Shown in pieces: positions 1-6,854 of a stretch of 10,671 nt of DNA (position 1 is its first letter; every line of letters starts with the position of its first letter). The notes beneath the pieces were generated by a model that was given only the letters and a program-made list of their open reading frames with translations, was not told the origin of the DNA and searched no databases. The translations under genes and the position numbers were made by a program. This DNA comes from Nitrospirota bacterium (GTDB lineage: Bacteria > Nitrospinota_A > UBA7883): NCBI GenBank assembly GCA_011052055.1, contig DRJW01000200.1, positions 1 through 10,671 of the forward strand, read 5' to 3'.

Positions 1-5
1 ATGAC

Positions 6-458
6 ATGGTAAAGGCGCTGGTGATCCACGGTCCGAACCTGAACATGCTGGGCAAACGGGAAAAATCGATTTACGGCGCCATGGATTACGATACGCTAAA
101 CGCCATGCTGATCGAGAGAGGGAAAGAGCTGGGTCTATCGCTTTTAATCCGCCAGAGCAATCATGAAGGGGAGCTTGTCGATATTATTCAAAAGGCTCCC
201 GATGAGGCTGATGTAATAGTGATAAATCCCGGCGCCTACACGCATACTTCCGTGGCCATTCGCGACGCGCTGTTGAGCGTGGGCCTGCCTGTAATAGAAG
301 TTCATATGTCCAATATTCACAAACGCGAGCCGTTCCGCCATCATTCGTATGTCTCAGACATCGCTGTAGGATCGATTATCGGTTTCGGGCCGGACAGCTA
401 TCTTATGGCTCTGGAGGCGGCGGTAAAAATATCATCCGCGCCGGGCGATGATACTTGA
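6..458 (+). CDS. aroQ: Type II 3-dehydroquinate dehydratase
   Basis: Converts 3-dehydroquinate to 3-dehydroshikimate in the shikimate pathway, in the cytoplasm; type II enzymes are small dodecamers. The 150-residue length is normal for the family. Family motifs are in order: HGPNLNMLG at residues 8-16, Arg18 and the catalytic Tyr23 in the IYG motif, INPGAYTHTS at 74-82 with Asn75 and His80, and EVHMSN at 98-103 with Glu99 and the general acid His100, then REPFRHHS at 107-114 with Arg111. The start is the ATG at 6; no ribosome binding site can be judged because only five bases precede it. Stops lie in both other frames within the first 12 bases, so an upstream gene may end here by overlap. Its last 11 bases overlap the next gene, which suggests translational coupling. 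Identification is firm. Confidence 0.96.
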   Translation: MVKALVIHGPNLNMLGKREKSIYGAMDYDTLNAMLIERGKELGLSLLIRQSNHEGELVDIIQKAPDEADVIVINPGAYTHTSVAIRDALLSVGLPVIEVHMSNIHKREPFRHHSYVSDIAVGSIIGFGPDSYLMALEAAVKISSAPGDDT

Positions 459-1545
459 ATCGAAAGAGCGATCCGCTCCTTTTTACACAGCCCGCCGCAA
501 GCTTCTTGCGGAGCGTCTTTCCGGCGAGCCGTTCGACGCCTTTTTAATCACCGAAATGGTCAACATCCGGTACCTCACCGGATTTTCTGGAACCTCTGCG
601 ACGATGCTCGCCACTGCTGATGATTCATGGTTTCTTACAGACAGCAGGTACATCACGCAGGCCCACGACCAGGTGATGGGCGTTAACGTCCGCGAGTACA
701 AAGAGCGCCTCGAAGCGGTAGCCGGCCTTCTAAAAGAGAGGGGAGTTAAAAGCCTGGGGTTCGAGTCGCGACAGACATCATTTTCCACAGTGGAAGATAT
801 GAGAGAGAAATTCAAGGGAGTGAGCCTTGCGCCGACAAAAAAAATAGTGGAGTCGCAACGCCTTATCAAAGATGAGCCGGAGATAGAGGCTATGCGGTCG
901 CTGATCGGCATGCTTGTGAAAGTTTATCCCGAAGCTATAAACCTGATCCGGCCAGGGGCGGTGGAGCGGGACGTGGCGGTGGAGCTTGAATACCGGCTCA
1001 AAAAACTGGGGGCGGACGGCGCCGCATTCGACTTTATCGTCGCCTCTGGAGAGCGTTCGGCTTTGCCCCACGGCGTGGCTTCTGGCAAGGTAATAGATGA
1101 TGGTGATATGGTAATCCTCGATTGGGGCGCCAAAGGGTGGGGCTATCATTCCGACAACACTCGTGTTTTCGGAGTTGGCAAAGTAAGCGCGCAACTTAAA
1201 GATATATATAAAGTTGTGCTTGAGGCCAACCAGGCCGCGATAGATTCTGTCAAACCGGGCGTTGCCTTGAAAGATGTGGATGGCGCCGCGCGCAAAGTAA
1301 TAAAAGACGCAGGCTACGGCGACTATTTCGGTCATGGAACGGGGCATGGAGTGGGACTTTTCATACATGAAGACCCGAAGGTTTCATGGACAAGCGAGTC
1401 GATGGCAAAGGCGGGTATGGTTTTTACTGTTGAGCCGGGTGTCTACCTCCCCGGCGAAGGTGGCGCCAGAGTGGAGGATATGGTTCATGTAACGGACGAA
1501 TCCTGCGAAGTTTTAAGCCAGAGCCTGCCTAAAGACGACCTTTAG
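448..1545 (+). CDS. pepP: M24-family Xaa-Pro dipeptidase/aminopeptidase (YqhT/PepP-like)
   Basis: Cytoplasmic two-metal peptidase that removes an N-terminal residue before proline or splits Xaa-Pro dipeptides. The 365 residues fit the short bacterial form. An N-terminal creatinase-type domain covers about 10-135 (NIRYLTGFSGTSA at 39-51) and a pita-bread catalytic domain about 145-355. All five metal ligands are present: Asp225 (ILDWGA), Asp236 (HSDNTR), His300 (GHGTGHGVG), Glu329 (VEPGVY) and Glu343 (RVEDM); the substrate-site His208 (LPHGV) is also there. The ATG at 448 lies inside the end of aroQ, so the two are probably one transcript, matching the common aroQ-yqhT pairing. The efp or accBC genes that often follow are absent. 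Whether it acts as aminopeptidase (PepP) or prolidase (PepQ) cannot be told from sequence, so the symbol is provisional. Confidence 0.92.
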   Translation: MILESKERSAPFYTARRKLLAERLSGEPFDAFLITEMVNIRYLTGFSGTSATMLATADDSWFLTDSRYITQAHDQVMGVNVREYKERLEAVAGLLKERGVKSLGFESRQTSFSTVEDMREKFKGVSLAPTKKIVESQRLIKDEPEIEAMRSLIGMLVKVYPEAINLIRPGAVERDVAVELEYRLKKLGADGAAFDFIVASGERSALPHGVASGKVIDDGDMVILDWGAKGWGYHSDNTRVFGVGKVSAQLKDIYKVVLEANQAAIDSVKPGVALKDVDGAARKVIKDAGYGDYFGHGTGHGVGLFIHEDPKVSWTSESMAKAGMVFTVEPGVYLPGEGGARVEDMVHVTDESCEVLSQSLPKDDL

Positions 1546-1586
1546 AAAAAATCATCTCCTCATTCAATGCCCCCTGTCGCGGCATG

Positions 1587-1625
1587 CCTGGCAGGTTGAG
1601 CGAAATTTGTTATTAGCCAGGTTTT
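1587..1625 (+). terminator. Weak terminator-like hairpin after the peptidase gene
   Basis: CCTGGC at 1587-1592 pairs with GCCAGG at 1616-1621 around a 23-base loop and is followed by only four T before an A run. The position, 40 bases after the stop codon, suits the end of the aroQ-peptidase transcript. The long loop and short T tract make it a poor intrinsic terminator. A second AT-rich inverted repeat, GGTTTT/AAAACC at 1620-1635, overlaps it and could be an alternative fold. Confidence 0.3.
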
Positions 1626-1752
1626 AAAAAAAACCGCGCCTGAAAAGATTTCCCTGCTTTTTCTTACTTGAGGGAACCTCTAATAATCCATTTTGCTTGA
1701 TCTTGCCACGAAGACAATTGTTACAGGCGCGCGGCGCTGAATATTTCGTCTG

Positions 1753-1781
1753 TTCACTTTTAGAAAAAGATACTATATAAT
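1753..1781 (+). promoter_or_regulatory. Sigma70-type promoter for the chemosensory cluster
   Basis: TTCACT at 1753-1758 (four of six matches to TTGACA) is followed after exactly 17 bases by a perfect TATAAT at 1776-1781. A start near 1788 would leave a leader of about 138 bases before cheA1. The surrounding AT-richness raises the chance of a random match. A sigma54 site was sought near 1857-1871 (GG and GC present) but the spacing is 11 instead of 10. Confidence 0.5.
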
Positions 1782-1868
1782 ATTACAATAACTTATATAA
1801 CCCTGGTTTTAATTTAATGGCGTTGAATATAGAATAAACCATTAGTTGCGTAGCTTGGCGAGCGCTTA

Positions 1869-1877
1869 TGCTAAAAT
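1869..1877 (+). promoter_or_regulatory. Possible second promoter (extended -10)
   Basis: TGCTAAAAT matches the extended -10 form TGn-TAnnnT. The nearest -35-like hexamer, TTGCGT at 1846-1851, is 20 bases away, which is too far for a good standard promoter, so it would depend on the extended -10 alone. It would start transcription about 40 bases before cheA1. Confidence 0.25.
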
Positions 1878-1925
1878 AGCTCTTGGTCATAATATTAATA
1901 TTAACGATATAGCAGAGGATTTGAT

Positions 1926-4787
1926 TTGTCCTTCAACAATCGTCCAGAAGTTCTGGAGACCATTGACGAAATAAATTCTTTTGTCTTAAACCTCAGTCCT
2001 GAGCTCACCGACAAAAAAGCGATTTCAGATGTGATGCTGGCGATAGAGAAAATTCTTCCTGATATTCGCCAAAACCTTCCGGCCAGCCTGGCCGTCATGT
2101 GTGAAACGATAGGGTTACTGTATGAGAAATTTCTTATGGAGATGGTCGATGACGGCTCTGGAGGGATCGATTTTACGAAAGAGGGCCTGGCGGTTTTAAA
2201 AGGATTTATCGACGGGACGGTCGATCTCGATCAAGCGCAAAGCGGCGCGGTCAGGATTTGTCTTGGGATTAAAAATGATTTCGATGTTGTGTCGCAAGAC
2301 TTCGACCCGGAGGCCTCGCCCGCATCGGAGCCCCCAGAGAAAGACGCTCAGACCGGGGGCGGGAAAGACGATGAGGAGCCTGCGCAAGAAACCCAAAGCG
2401 GCGATGACACTTTTTTCGCTGAAATGGCCAAACAAACCCCTCCCGAACCGCTTGGCAATGATGATGAGAGCGAAATTACAGCCGATCCAGCAGTCGGAAA
2501 GCTTAGCAAGCTGGCTAACGATGTGACCATGCTCGACGCTGACATGACAGACAAGAAAATTGTATCCGATGTCATGATGGAGTTTGAACAGATTCAGTCC
2601 GGCCTGATCGCCAGGGGAAGCGGCCCCCAGGTTGCGTCTCTTGCTGGCGCGTTAGGCCTCTTATACGAAAAAATCTTGATGGAAGGTATCAGCGACGGGC
2701 AGAAAGCTATCGACCAGACCACCGACGGGATCATGTTATTGTCTTCATTTTTTGAAGGCGCCCCGCCTGAAGATCTTCAGGAGCGGTCTTTAGAGCTGAC
2801 AAAACTTTTAACTGAAAGCTTCGGAGTGGATCCGCCGCCGATTTCGAGTGAGGACGCAGAGTCCCCGGCCCCGGCGTCCCCGGCGGCCCCGGCGCCAGAC
2901 GAGACAGCCACAACACAGGCCGGGCCGTCATCCACTTCTCCAGGTATGGATAATGTCAATGTCGCCACCGAGGATGACCTCTTGATCTACACTGAATTCG
3001 TGATCGAAGTAGGCGATTCTGTTTCCAATATCGAATCAGATCTTTTGGAGCTCGAAGAAAATCCAACTGACGAAGAGCTTATAAACAACCTGTTTCGCGC
3101 ATATCACAGCATGAAGGGGGCGGCGGGATTTTTGGGCGTTAGCACAGTGAATATCCTTTGCCACGAAGCGGAGACTCTTTTGGACAGGTTCCGCAAAAAA
3201 ATCATGGTTTGCAACCAGGATATGATGGACGCCCTGTTAAAAGCAGTTGATGTCATCAAACTTGTAAACGAAGGGCTCGATGAAGCGTGCCGTAAAATAC
3301 AATCTTCCCTTCCAGACGCCAAACTGGAAATTCCCAGATACGATATCGACAGTCTTGTAAGGCTTCTCGCGGCGCTAAGCGAGCCAGAGAAATTGGCGGA
3401 TGGCCAACAGCCTGGAGATCAAAAAGGGCCGCCAGGCGTCGCGCCTTTGGGTGAAATACTTTTAAATGAAGGGAAGGTCTCCGAACAAGAGCTCGCAAAA
3501 GCCCTTGAAGCCCAGGAAAAGCATAAACATCTGGGCGAAATCCTGGTGGATATGGGCGCGATAGACAAAACAACTGTCGATGACGCGCTCAAGGCCCAAT
3601 CGGACAAGAAAAGAAAAGTCCAGGCGTCTTCTTTGAAAATAGACACAGAAAAACTCGACAGCCTTCTTGAACTGGTCGGAGAGCTTGTAATAAGCCAGTC
3701 CATAGTCAGCCAGGACCGCGCCCTGAACGGTGAGGGCAATCGCGCTTTGTTCAAGAACATAACCAACCTGGGCAAGATCACAAAAAACATACAAGACCAG
3801 GTTATGACGTTACGCATGGTTCAGTTGAAACAGACCTTCCAGAAAATGAGCCGTCTGGTTCGTGACCTGTCGAAAAAGATGAATAAAAAAGTTAATTTCC
3901 GCTTGTCAGGCGAGGAGACTGAAATAGACAAATCCCTCATAGAGCAACTCAACGATCCGCTGGTTCATTTACTGCGCAACTCCATGGATCATGGTATAGA
4001 GTCTTCCGAACAGCGCCTGGCCGCCGGCAAAAGTAAAACGGGCGAAGTCCATCTGTCAGCGTTCCACCGGGGCGGTAACGTCCACATCGAAATCATAGAC
4101 GACGGACAAGGCCTCGACACCGCAAGGGTGCTGGAAAAAGCCATAGAAAAGGGCCTGGTCGATTCTGACAAGGAGCTTACCGAGCAAGAGGTCATTAACT
4201 TAATCATGATGCCCGGTTTTTCCACCAATGATGTAGCCACGGACGTTTCCGGCAGGGGCGTGGGCATGGACGTTGTGCGCTCTAACGTGGATGCGTTAGG
4301 AGGCCGTCTGGAGATAACAAGCAAGGAGGGAGAAGGAACGAGTATCACCGTTAAACTGCCCCTTACCATGGCCATAGTCGATGGCATGATCGTAAAAATA
4401 GGTGAAGAGCGGTTTGTGATCCCGACCATATCCATACGAGAGTCTATAAGGCCGAATCGGGAGGATATCTCCACATATAAAAACAAAGGTGAAATGATCG
4501 ATGTCCGGGGACACCTTTTGCCGCTTGTCAGGCTTCACAGGTTTTTGGGATTTTCCGAAAACGGCTCTGTTCACTTGAATCCCTGGGAAGGGATCGTGAT
4601 AGTGGTTGAAAACGAAGATAACGAATTCGGGTTTATGGTTGACGATCTGCTCGGCCAGCAACAGGTTGTTATAAAGAGCCTGGGCAAACGGTTTAAAGGC
4701 CTTCCGGGGATATCGGGCGGCACCATCCTGGGCGATGGGCATGTAGGCCTTATCCTGGACGTAAGCGGCGTGGTTACGGTCAACTGA
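1926..4787 (+). CDS. cheA: CheA histidine kinase 1, with duplicated N-terminal domain and MshEN-like insert
   Basis: Chemotaxis-type kinase that autophosphorylates on a P1 histidine and passes phosphate to CheY/CheB-type receivers in a receptor-CheW array. At 953 residues it is much longer than a typical CheA (about 650-750). The start is TTG, supported by AGAGGA at 1914-1919, six bases upstream. Domains: two copies of an unrecognised helical domain (about 28-113 and 208-295), each followed by an acidic or Pro/Ala-rich linker; HPt at 350-455 with phospho-accepting His394 (FRAYHSMKGAA); a tandem LGEIL-type repeat at 508-557 where P2 normally lies; P3 dimerisation at about 568-628; P4 ATPase with N box HLLRNSMDHG (681-690), G1 DDGQGLD (725-731), F box PGFST (763-767) and G2 GRGVGMD (776-782); and P5 CheW-like at 815-950. 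All catalytic boxes are intact, so it should be an active kinase. It is the first gene after the promoter region. Confidence 0.96.
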   Translation: MSFNNRPEVLETIDEINSFVLNLSPELTDKKAISDVMLAIEKILPDIRQNLPASLAVMCETIGLLYEKFLMEMVDDGSGGIDFTKEGLAVLKGFIDGTVDLDQAQSGAVRICLGIKNDFDVVSQDFDPEASPASEPPEKDAQTGGGKDDEEPAQETQSGDDTFFAEMAKQTPPEPLGNDDESEITADPAVGKLSKLANDVTMLDADMTDKKIVSDVMMEFEQIQSGLIARGSGPQVASLAGALGLLYEKILMEGISDGQKAIDQTTDGIMLLSSFFEGAPPEDLQERSLELTKLLTESFGVDPPPISSEDAESPAPASPAAPAPDETATTQAGPSSTSPGMDNVNVATEDDLLIYTEFVIEVGDSVSNIESDLLELEENPTDEELINNLFRAYHSMKGAAGFLGVSTVNILCHEAETLLDRFRKKIMVCNQDMMDALLKAVDVIKLVNEGLDEACRKIQSSLPDAKLEIPRYDIDSLVRLLAALSEPEKLADGQQPGDQKGPPGVAPLGEILLNEGKVSEQELAKALEAQEKHKHLGEILVDMGAIDKTTVDDALKAQSDKKRKVQASSLKIDTEKLDSLLELVGELVISQSIVSQDRALNGEGNRALFKNITNLGKITKNIQDQVMTLRMVQLKQTFQKMSRLVRDLSKKMNKKVNFRLSGEETEIDKSLIEQLNDPLVHLLRNSMDHGIESSEQRLAAGKSKTGEVHLSAFHRGGNVHIEIIDDGQGLDTARVLEKAIEKGLVDSDKELTEQEVINLIMMPGFSTNDVATDVSGRGVGMDVVRSNVDALGGRLEITSKEGEGTSITVKLPLTMAIVDGMIVKIGEERFVIPTISIRESIRPNREDISTYKNKGEMIDVRGHLLPLVRLHRFLGFSENGSVHLNPWEGIVIVVENEDNEFGFMVDDLLGQQQVVIKSLGKRFKGLPGISGGTILGDGHVGLILDVSGVVTVN
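2007..2264 (+). repeat. CheA1 N-terminal domain, copy 1 (protein-level repeat)
   Basis: Encodes residues 28-113 of CheA1. It aligns with copy 2 at an offset of 180-181 residues with one single-residue gap: TDKKAISDVM here against TDKKIVSDVM there, and GLLYEKFLME here against GLLYEKILME there. The segment is predicted to be mostly helical by its heptad-like hydrophobic spacing. It has no H-x-x-K-G motif, so it is not a working HPt. I do not recognise the domain. Confidence 0.75.
2547..2810 (+). repeat. CheA1 N-terminal domain, copy 2 (protein-level repeat)
   Basis: Encodes residues 208-295 of CheA1 and repeats the 28-113 segment. Conserved blocks are TDKK, SDVM, GLLYEK and an acidic-glycine turn (SDGQKAID, compared with DDGSGGID in copy 1). 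The copies have diverged well beyond recent duplication, so both have probably been kept by selection. Copy 2 leads into a Pro/Ala-rich linker (about 300-342) ahead of the HPt domain. Confidence 0.75.
3447..3596 (+). other. MshEN-like tandem motif in the P2 position of CheA1
   Basis: Residues 508-557 hold two copies of a 23-residue helical motif. The first begins LGEILLNEGKVSEQ and ends ALEAQ; five residues later the second begins LGEILVDMGAIDKT and ends ALKAQ. This LG-x-x-L-x-x-x-G pattern with a closing A-L-x-x-Q matches the N-terminal module of type II secretion and pilus ATPases (MshEN/T2SSE_N family), members of which can bind c-di-GMP. The Arg that precedes LG in many binding members is Pro in the first copy and His in the second, so ligand binding is uncertain. 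Family assignment is from memory of the motif. Confidence 0.55.
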
Positions 4788-4842
4788 ACGGGAGATTATG
4801 GCTCAGTTTGATTATATGCGGATGTTAGCGTTAACAGATAAC

Positions 4843-4848
4843 AAGGAG
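4843..4848 (+). promoter_or_regulatory. Ribosome binding site of receiver 1
   Basis: AAGGAG lies seven bases before the ATG at 4856 and fixes that start. The 68-base gap after cheA1 shows no terminator, so receiver 1 is probably on the cheA1 transcript. Confidence 0.75.
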
Positions 4849-4855
4849 CGTTTTT

Positions 4856-5281
4856 ATGTCGGTCAACATCCTTATAGTGGATGATGAGGAAGGTATCAGA
4901 AAGTCGCTGGGCGCGTATCTGAAACTGGAGGGATACCACGTAGACACGGCTGGAGGCGGAGCCGAAGCGATAGAAAAATTGCGAGAGCTTAAACGCAATA
5001 TAATTCTTCTGGATATAAATATGCCGGGAATGGACGGATTGGAGACATTAAGGGCCATAAAATCGCACGATTTCTCCATTCAGGTTATTATGATGACAGC
5101 GTTTTCCACTTTCGAGAAAACTATGAAATCACTGGAATTCGGAGCCTCCGATTATATTTTGAAACCTTTCGATGACTTGACCGAAATACTCCGCCTTATC
5201 CAGTTGTCAGAAGAGAGACTTGGCCGGTGGAAGCGTAACATGAGCGAAACTATAATAAAGCAGAGGGATCAAGACCAGTAA
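4856..5281 (+). CDS. cheY: CheY-like single-domain response regulator 1
   Basis: Stand-alone receiver domain of 141 residues, expected to take phosphate from CheA1 and act on the output device (flagellar motor, pilus or another target). The phosphorylation site is complete: acidic pair Asp9/Asp10, phospho-acceptor Asp53 (ILLDINMPGMDG), switch Thr81, an aromatic Tyr100 at the position matching CheY Tyr106, and Lys103 (LKPFDD). The domain fills residues 3-120 and is followed by a basic helical tail of about 20 residues containing RWKR, longer than classic CheY. No DNA-binding or enzymatic output domain is attached. It sits directly after cheA1 and 27 bases before cheW. It is a clear paralogue of the receiver at 6855. 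The symbol rests on context; a general response regulator name is equally fair. Confidence 0.92.
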   Translation: MSVNILIVDDEEGIRKSLGAYLKLEGYHVDTAGGGAEAIEKLRELKRNIILLDINMPGMDGLETLRAIKSHDFSIQVIMMTAFSTFEKTMKSLEFGASDYILKPFDDLTEILRLIQLSEERLGRWKRNMSETIIKQRDQDQ

Positions 5282-5308
5282 TATGCGAAATTTGAAAGGA
5301 ATTTTGAG

Positions 5309-5818
5309 ATGACGAACGGACTGGACGAAAAAACAGCCACAAAATCGCCCGCTGGAAGCCATGAAGGGAAATATTTAACTTTCGTGCTGGGCGAAGAGGA
5401 GTACGGCCTTGAAATTCTCAAGGTTCGTGAAATTATCGGTCTTATGGAAATAACCACTGTTCCTCAGACGCCAGAGTTTATCAAAGGAGTGATAAATCTG
5501 CGCGGGAAAGTGATACCAGTGATCGATCTTCGCCTGAAATTCGGGATGCAAGAAGCGGAGCCTACCGAGGAGACATGCATTATCGTTGTCGATATCAACG
5601 ATACGTTGATGGGGATTTTGGTGGACACGGTCTCTGAAGTGCTGGATATCGCGGCGGGCGAAATCGAGCCGCCGCCAGCTTTTAGTAACGACATCGCCAC
5701 AGAGTTTATACTCGGTATGGGGAAGATAAAAGGAAACGTCAAAATCCTCCTTGATATCAACATGGTGCTTTCTCCAGAGGAGCTGGTTCATGTGACCAGC
5801 GCAGGCGGGGCTTCTTGA
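5309..5818 (+). CDS. cheW: CheW coupling protein
   Basis: Adaptor that links CheA P5 to receptors in signalling arrays at the membrane's inner face. The 169 residues comprise a short polar N-terminus (1-20) and one CheW domain (about 21-158) with KYLTFVLGEEEYGLEI at 21-36, the hallmark NLRGKVIPVIDLR at 63-75 and ILGMGKIKGNVKILLDI near the end (134-150). The ATG at 5309 has GAAAGGA at 5294-5300, eight bases upstream. It follows receiver 1 by 27 bases and is followed almost at once by a hairpin with a T tract, so it may close a cheA1-receiver-cheW transcript. It is the only stand-alone CheW in the window; a second CheW domain is in the fusion at 9290. Confidence 0.96.
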   Translation: MTNGLDEKTATKSPAGSHEGKYLTFVLGEEEYGLEILKVREIIGLMEITTVPQTPEFIKGVINLRGKVIPVIDLRLKFGMQEAEPTEETCIIVVDINDTLMGILVDTVSEVLDIAAGEIEPPPAFSNDIATEFILGMGKIKGNVKILLDINMVLSPEELVHVTSAGGAS

Positions 5819-5825
5819 CTCCGGC

Positions 5826-5859
5826 AAAGCGTCGTTACAACTGCTTAACCGCTTTTTTT
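5826..5859 (+). terminator. Intrinsic terminator candidate after cheW
   Basis: AAAGCG (5826-5831) pairs with CGCTTT (5850-5855), and inside it GTTA (5834-5837) pairs with TAAC (5846-5849), giving a ten-pair stem with a two-base bulge and an eight-base loop. Seven T follow at 5853-5859, three of which belong to the stem. It starts eight bases after the cheW stop. The stem is AT-rich, so termination may be partial and act to reduce expression of the genes downstream. Confidence 0.55.
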
Positions 5860-5905
5860 GAAAACCTTGTGTGAGCGGAGAGTCACTGTGTTGATTTTGA
5901 AACGC

Positions 5906-5919
5906 AGGCCCGGAGGCCT
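5906..5919. other. Short inverted repeat before cheR
   Basis: AGGCC and GGCCT flank the tetraloop CGGA. A second symmetrical element, AGCCGGCT at 5932-5939, lies just downstream, with GAGCC/GGCTC arms at 5931-5935 and 5947-5951. Both are in the 144-base gap between cheW and cheR. They could shape the cheR leader RNA or bind a protein; no promoter was convincing here. Confidence 0.35.
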
Positions 5920-5962
5920 TCTGGTTCAATGAGCCGGCTTTGCCCTGGCTCCAGGATAGAAA

Positions 5963-6832
5963 ATGAATAGCGCCGTTGCTGGCCGTATGGCTCATGGCGC
6001 GATAACGCTTGGCGACCACGAGTTTAAGATGTTTCGCGCGCTTATATTTGAAAAAAGCGGTATCAGCCTGCATGAAGGCAAAAAAGAACTGTTGCGCACC
6101 AGGCTTAGTAGCCGCTTAAGGGCCAGGGATCTGTCATCGTTTAAAGATTATTATGATTTTATAAAAAATGACAAAACTGACGTTGAGCTTATGGGGCTCC
6201 TGGACGCGATCTCGACAAACCTGACAAGTTTTTTCAGGGAGATCAATCATTTTCATTTCCTGGAGAAAAAGATAATACCGCAGATATTAGCCAGGGGTAG
6301 CAGAACGAATGACAAGGCTCTGCGGTGCTGGAGCGCGGGATGCTCTTCGGGCGAAGAGCCATATACAATAATTTTTTCTTTGCTTGAGAATGCGGAGATA
6401 AAAAACTCCTGGGACATCAAGGCGCTCGCCACCGACATTTCGGCTGAGATGCTGGAAAAAGCCACCAGCGCCGTTTACACCGAGGAAAAAATTAAAACGG
6501 TGCCGAAAGGCATAATTCGGAAATATTTCGTTAAAGGGACGAAAGATAAAGAAGGCCTGTATCGCGTAAGACAGGAGATAAGCAGGCTTGTCCAGTTTAA
6601 AAGGTTTAACCTTATGACGGAGAATTTTCCCTTCAAGCGCAAGTTTGATTTTATCTTCTGCAGGAACGTGATGATATACTTCGACAAGCCCACACAGGAG
6701 ACATTAACCTCAAAATACTATAATGCCCTGGCAAAGGGGGGGTATCTGATGATAGGCCATTCCGAAAGCCTGACAGGCCTTGAGCATCAGTTTAAATATG
6801 TGCTTCCAACTATTTACCAGAAATCCGCGTGA
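5963..6832 (+). CDS. cheR: CheR chemoreceptor methyltransferase
   Basis: Uses S-adenosylmethionine to methylate glutamates of chemoreceptors, the adaptation step opposed by CheB. The 289 residues match the family. An N-terminal helical CheR domain covers about 15-75 (GISLHEGKKELLRTRL at 33-48) and a Rossmann methyltransferase domain about 80-285. Visible motifs are ISTNLTSFFRE (83-93), the SAM-binding loop WSAGCSSGEEPY (123-134), ATDIS (156-160), FDFIFCRNVMIYFD (228-241) and GHSESL (265-270). The ATG at 5963 has AGGAT at 5953-5957, and the same frame has a stop just upstream, so this start is secure. It is separated from cheW by a terminator-like hairpin but is closely linked to the receiver downstream (22-base gap). 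No C-terminal TPR or receptor-tethering extension is present. Confidence 0.96.
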   Translation: MNSAVAGRMAHGAITLGDHEFKMFRALIFEKSGISLHEGKKELLRTRLSSRLRARDLSSFKDYYDFIKNDKTDVELMGLLDAISTNLTSFFREINHFHFLEKKIIPQILARGSRTNDKALRCWSAGCSSGEEPYTIIFSLLENAEIKNSWDIKALATDISAEMLEKATSAVYTEEKIKTVPKGIIRKYFVKGTKDKEGLYRVRQEISRLVQFKRFNLMTENFPFKRKFDFIFCRNVMIYFDKPTQETLTSKYYNALAKGGYLMIGHSESLTGLEHQFKYVLPTIYQKSA

Positions 6833-6854
6833 AAGATAAAGAGGGTTTGAGGCA

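Larger units (their letters stand above)
1546..1925. other. 380-base AT-rich intergenic region
   Basis: No convincing reading frame is present on either strand. The region separates the housekeeping pair from the chemosensory cluster and becomes AT-rich from about 1740. It contains a weak hairpin near 1587-1625, a sigma70-like promoter at 1753-1781, a possible extended -10 element (TGCTAAAAT, 1869-1877) and a perfect 10-base palindrome TTAATATTAA at 1895-1904, close upstream of the cheA1 ribosome binding site. No tRNA, known riboswitch or repeat array was recognised. Confidence 0.7.

Noticed and set aside
778..1368. Long minus-strand open frame (196 codons) inside the peptidase gene.
   Set aside because: The plus strand here encodes a protein with all M24 metal ligands; the minus-strand product has no family-like motif and is a shadow of it.
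1620..1635. GGTTTT/AAAACC inverted repeat as a terminator.
   Set aside because: The stem is almost entirely A-T and no T tract follows; it is mentioned only as an alternative fold to the 1587-1625 hairpin.
1855..1871. Possible sigma54 promoter (TTGGCG...ATGC) before cheA1.
   Set aside because: The GG and GC elements are 11 bases apart instead of the required 10, and the -12 half lacks TTGC.
3989..4486. Minus-strand open frame (165 codons) opposite the ATPase domain of cheA1.
   Set aside because: Ser/Thr/Pro-rich composition is typical of antisense to a conserved coding region; the plus strand has every HATPase box.
4798..4884. Small reading frame of 28 codons starting at ATG 4798 between cheA1 and receiver 1, with GGGAG just upstream.
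   Set aside because: The spacing to GGGAG is only three bases, it runs out of frame into receiver 1, and its short product shows no recognisable features. The AAGGAG inside it serves the real gene at 4856.
5375..6073. Minus-strand open frame (232 codons) across cheW and the start of cheR.
   Set aside because: It opposes two firmly identified genes and runs through the terminator-like hairpin, and its product resembles no protein family I know.
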